This document shows positions 6,115-7,543 of a DNA stretch of 7,543 nucleotides, piece after piece. Source of the DNA: Rhodobacteraceae bacterium UBA1957 (GTDB lineage: Bacteria > Pseudomonadota > Alphaproteobacteria > Rhodobacterales > Rhodobacteraceae); the NCBI GenBank assembly GCA_002336405.1, contig DDEJ01000102.1:1-7543 (forward strand), in the 5' to 3' direction. Each line of letters begins with the position of its first letter. Position 1 is the stretch's first letter. The notes below the pieces were generated by a model. The model searched no databases. It was not told the origin of the DNA and worked only from the letters and a program-made list of their open reading frames with translations. A program made the translations under genes and the position numbers.

Positions 6115-6253
6115 TGTAATTCGTTTGGTGTGTTTGGCTGTCGCTGCGAGACACAACCGCTCTCAGTCTGGCCAAACTGTGTTTGAACTTTGCCGCCGCA
6201 GCGCCGAACATAATTTGGATTCTAAACGGCTGAGGGGCCTTGCGGTCTTTCCC

Positions 6254-6282
6254 TTTTGGCTATTTTGCCTTAAGTGCCAAAA
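6254..6282 (+). promoter_or_regulatory. Hairpin adjoining the truA start codon
   Basis: TTTTGGC and GCCAAAA form a perfect seven-pair stem with a 15-base loop. The 3' arm ends one base before the ATG at 6284. The weak ribosome-binding candidate TAAG (6271-6274) falls in the loop. The structure could limit translation initiation; this is inferred from position only. Confidence 0.4.
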
Positions 6283-6283
6283 T

Positions 6284-7081
6284 ATGCCTAGATTTGCCCT
6301 TAAAATTGAATATCACGGTGCGCCGTTCTCGGGGTGGCAACGCCAGAATGATCGCCGCTCGGTGCAAGGCGCGGTTGAGGCCGCTTTGGCCAAAATTGCG
6401 ATGGGCCCACATCAGATTGGAGCCGCCGGGCGCACCGATGCCGGGGTCCATGCCACAGGGCAGGTGGCGCATTGCGATCTGACGCGGGATTGGGCGCCGT
6501 TCCGCCTGTCAGAGGCGTTGAACTTTCACCTCAAACCGAACCCGATCGCGATTCTTGACGTCGCGCGGGTCGACGATGAATGGCACTCGCGGTTTTCGGC
6601 CACCCAGCGACAGTATCATTTTCGTTTGCTAATGCGCCGGGCACCGGCCACCCATGTCGCGGGACTGGTTTGGCAGGTTAAAACTGGGCTGGATCTTGCG
6701 GCGATGCGCGATGCCGTGAAGGTTTTGATCGGCACCCATGATTTCACCACCTTTCGGTCGACCATCTGTCAGTCCAAAAGCCCCGTCAAAACGTTGGACT
6801 CGATCGAGATCAGCGCCGTTGACGGTTCCTCAGGGCCAGAGGTTCACTTTGATGTGCGGGCCCGATCGTTTCTACACAATCAAGTGCGCAGTCTTGTGGG
6901 CACATTAGAACGCGTTGGGGCCGGAAGTTGGGGAACCGATGATGTACGCCGGGCGCTGGAAGCGCGTGATCGCGCCGCCTGCGGTCCAGTATGTCCGCCC
7001 TATGGGCTTTATTTGGCTGGCGTGAGTTATGAGGTGGATCCGTTTGCGCCGTCTGAGACCGCTTCAAAACGCCCTGCCTAA
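6284..7081 (+). CDS. truA: tRNA pseudouridine(38-40) synthase TruA
   Basis: TruA converts uridines 38, 39 and 40 in the anticodon arm of many tRNAs to pseudouridine, in the cytoplasm. The protein is 265 residues, normal for the family. Visible: N-terminal [18 protein letters not shown] (4-21), the catalytic motif GRTDAGVHA with nucleophile Asp52, ALNFHLKPN (78-86), the R-Q-Y-H-F segment with the conserved Tyr111, GTHDFTTF (150-157), and [14 protein letters not shown] (195-208) of the second half. The ATG at 6284 is chosen because [12 protein letters not shown] matches the expected N-terminus; upstream in-frame sequence is unlike the family. There is no strong Shine-Dalgarno sequence, and a hairpin abuts the start codon. 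It appears to be a single-gene unit; the def and fmt genes often seen beside truA in relatives are not in the window. It converges on the DUF4399 gene with five bases between stop codons. Confidence 0.96.
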   Translation: MPRFALKIEYHGAPFSGWQRQNDRRSVQGAVEAALAKIAMGPHQIGAAGRTDAGVHATGQVAHCDLTRDWAPFRLSEALNFHLKPNPIAILDVARVDDEWHSRFSATQRQYHFRLLMRRAPATHVAGLVWQVKTGLDLAAMRDAVKVLIGTHDFTTFRSTICQSKSPVKTLDSIEISAVDGSSGPEVHFDVRARSFLHNQVRSLVGTLERVGAGSWGTDDVRRALEARDRAACGPVCPPYGLYLAGVSYEVDPFAPSETASKRPA

Positions 7082-7086
7082 GCGCC

Positions 7087-7533
7087 CTAATCAACGGTGA
7101 TATGGATCACCTCAGACACCACGGGCCGGTTGTGCGGGGTATGCGCATAATCACCCAACACAAGTTGTAGGCTGTGCTGACCGCTGGACAAGTCAATTGT
7201 AACTTCGGTTTGTCCACCCCCGAAATGAATATGTTGCTCATCACTTGGCAGCCCATATTCTAGTTCATCAGCGCCGTCTTCGCCCTGTCCTAGCGCAGGC
7301 CTGTCGACCAATAAATGATGGTGGCCTGTGTTTGCCTTTTCAGTTCCAGCGGGTGCAACGCCCATGCCTGATAGACCAAAGATTACAGAAATCGGTGCGG
7401 TAACTTGGTCACCATCCAACAGATTTACAAAATAAACGCGGGCATCTGCAGGTGATGCGGTCTCACCAGCCAAAGCGGGTGAGACAAGATAAATACTACT
7501 GACAAATATCAAAGCTTTCGTGATAAGTTTCAT
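7087..7533 (-). CDS. DUF4399 domain protein, secreted, function unknown
   Basis: This is a 148-residue exported protein of uncharacterised function. The N-terminus MKLITKALIFVSSIYLVSPALA is a Sec signal with a likely cleavage after Ala22. The mature part carries the DUF4399 pattern: FGLSGMGVAPAGTEKANTGHHH (52-73), PSDEQHIHFGGGQTE (96-110), a GQHSLQLVLGDYAH segment (118-131) and a C-terminal beta strand. Histidines cluster at 71-73, 101, 103, 120, 131 and 134, which could bind a metal; that is inference. The predicted character is a small beta-sandwich in the periplasm. The ATG at 7533 gives the complete signal peptide; only ten bases upstream are visible and they contain no clear Shine-Dalgarno sequence. 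The promoter lies beyond the right edge. The last codons hold a perfect GGTGAT/ATCACC hairpin. Confidence 0.88.
   Translation of the reverse strand: MKLITKALIFVSSIYLVSPALAGETASPADARVYFVNLLDGDQVTAPISVIFGLSGMGVAPAGTEKANTGHHHLLVDRPALGQGEDGADELEYGLPSDEQHIHFGGGQTEVTIDLSSGQHSLQLVLGDYAHTPHNRPVVSEVIHITVD
7096..7111. repeat. Perfect hairpin at the truA/DUF4399 convergent junction
   Basis: GGTGAT-ATGG-ATCACC, six pairs with a four-base loop, starts 14 bases past the truA stop codon and lies in the last codons of the DUF4399 gene. No T-run follows on the plus strand, and only a weak GTTGATTAG on the minus strand. It could help stabilise or end transcripts from truA, but it is not a standard intrinsic terminator. 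Confidence 0.4.
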
Positions 7534-7543
7534 TTTGAAATGC

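Larger units (their letters stand above)
5967..6283. other. Divergent intergenic region between acetyltransferase and truA
   Basis: This 317-base gap should hold both promoters, but I found no convincing -35/-10 pair on either strand. CATAAT at about 6208 has only a poorly spaced TTGAAC upstream. It contains TTTGATCAAA (5968-5977) next to the acetyltransferase start, a GC-rich imperfect hairpin (6019-6036), the inverted repeat 6097-6114 and the hairpin 6254-6282. An open frame from 6098 runs into truA, but its first 62 residues look unlike any TruA and are not proposed as coding. No tRNA was seen. Confidence 0.6.

Noticed and set aside
6098..6283. N-terminal extension of TruA by 62 residues
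   Set aside because: The extra residues match nothing expected in TruA, the standard N-terminus begins at 6284, and the length is then normal for the family.

Overview
The window looks like an ordinary chromosomal segment of an alphaproteobacterium, most likely a Rhodobacterales (Roseobacter-group) species. This rests on protein character: a 68-residue cold-shock protein, a small GNAT acetyltransferase and a DUF4399 protein of types I know from that order, a 265-residue TruA, and frequent GTG starts (three of eight genes). There is no rRNA, tRNA, insertion sequence, phage gene or CRISPR array. Base composition is moderate in GC, except for a clearly AT-rich block at about 5380-5560 upstream of the cold-shock gene.

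Layout. 1-934 (minus) is the N-terminal two thirds of a Tat-exported multicopper oxidase that runs off the left edge. 1094-3619 and 3616-4308 (minus) are a translationally coupled FtsX-like permease and ATPase of the YbbP/YbbA type. Thirteen bases away, and divergent, 4322-5032 (plus) is a secreted SGNH/GDSL esterase of the TesA type. Together they form the tesA/ybbA-ybbP arrangement also seen in E. coli; a joint role in extracting and hydrolysing envelope lipids is inference. 5043-5249 (minus) is a CspA-family cold-shock gene, convergent with tesA. 5511-5966 (minus) is a GNAT acetyltransferase. After a 317-base divergent gap, 6284-7081 (plus) is truA. It is convergent, with 5 bases to spare, with 7087-7533 (minus), a secreted DUF4399 protein.

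The most informative non-coding region surrounds the cold-shock gene. It has a predicted promoter with a 17-base spacer, a perfect 9+9 inverted repeat placed like an operator across the -10 box and start point, and a predicted leader of about 139 nt with three stem-loops, one with two mutually exclusive pairings. It also has a strong Shine-Dalgarno site, and an intrinsic terminator that lies antisense inside the last codons of tesA. The whole transcription unit can be read from the sequence, but none of it has been tested.

I did not find a clearly new multi-gene system. The points most worth a second look are the cold-shock control region, the very tight divergent and convergent gene junctions, and the uncharacterised histidine-rich DUF4399 protein.
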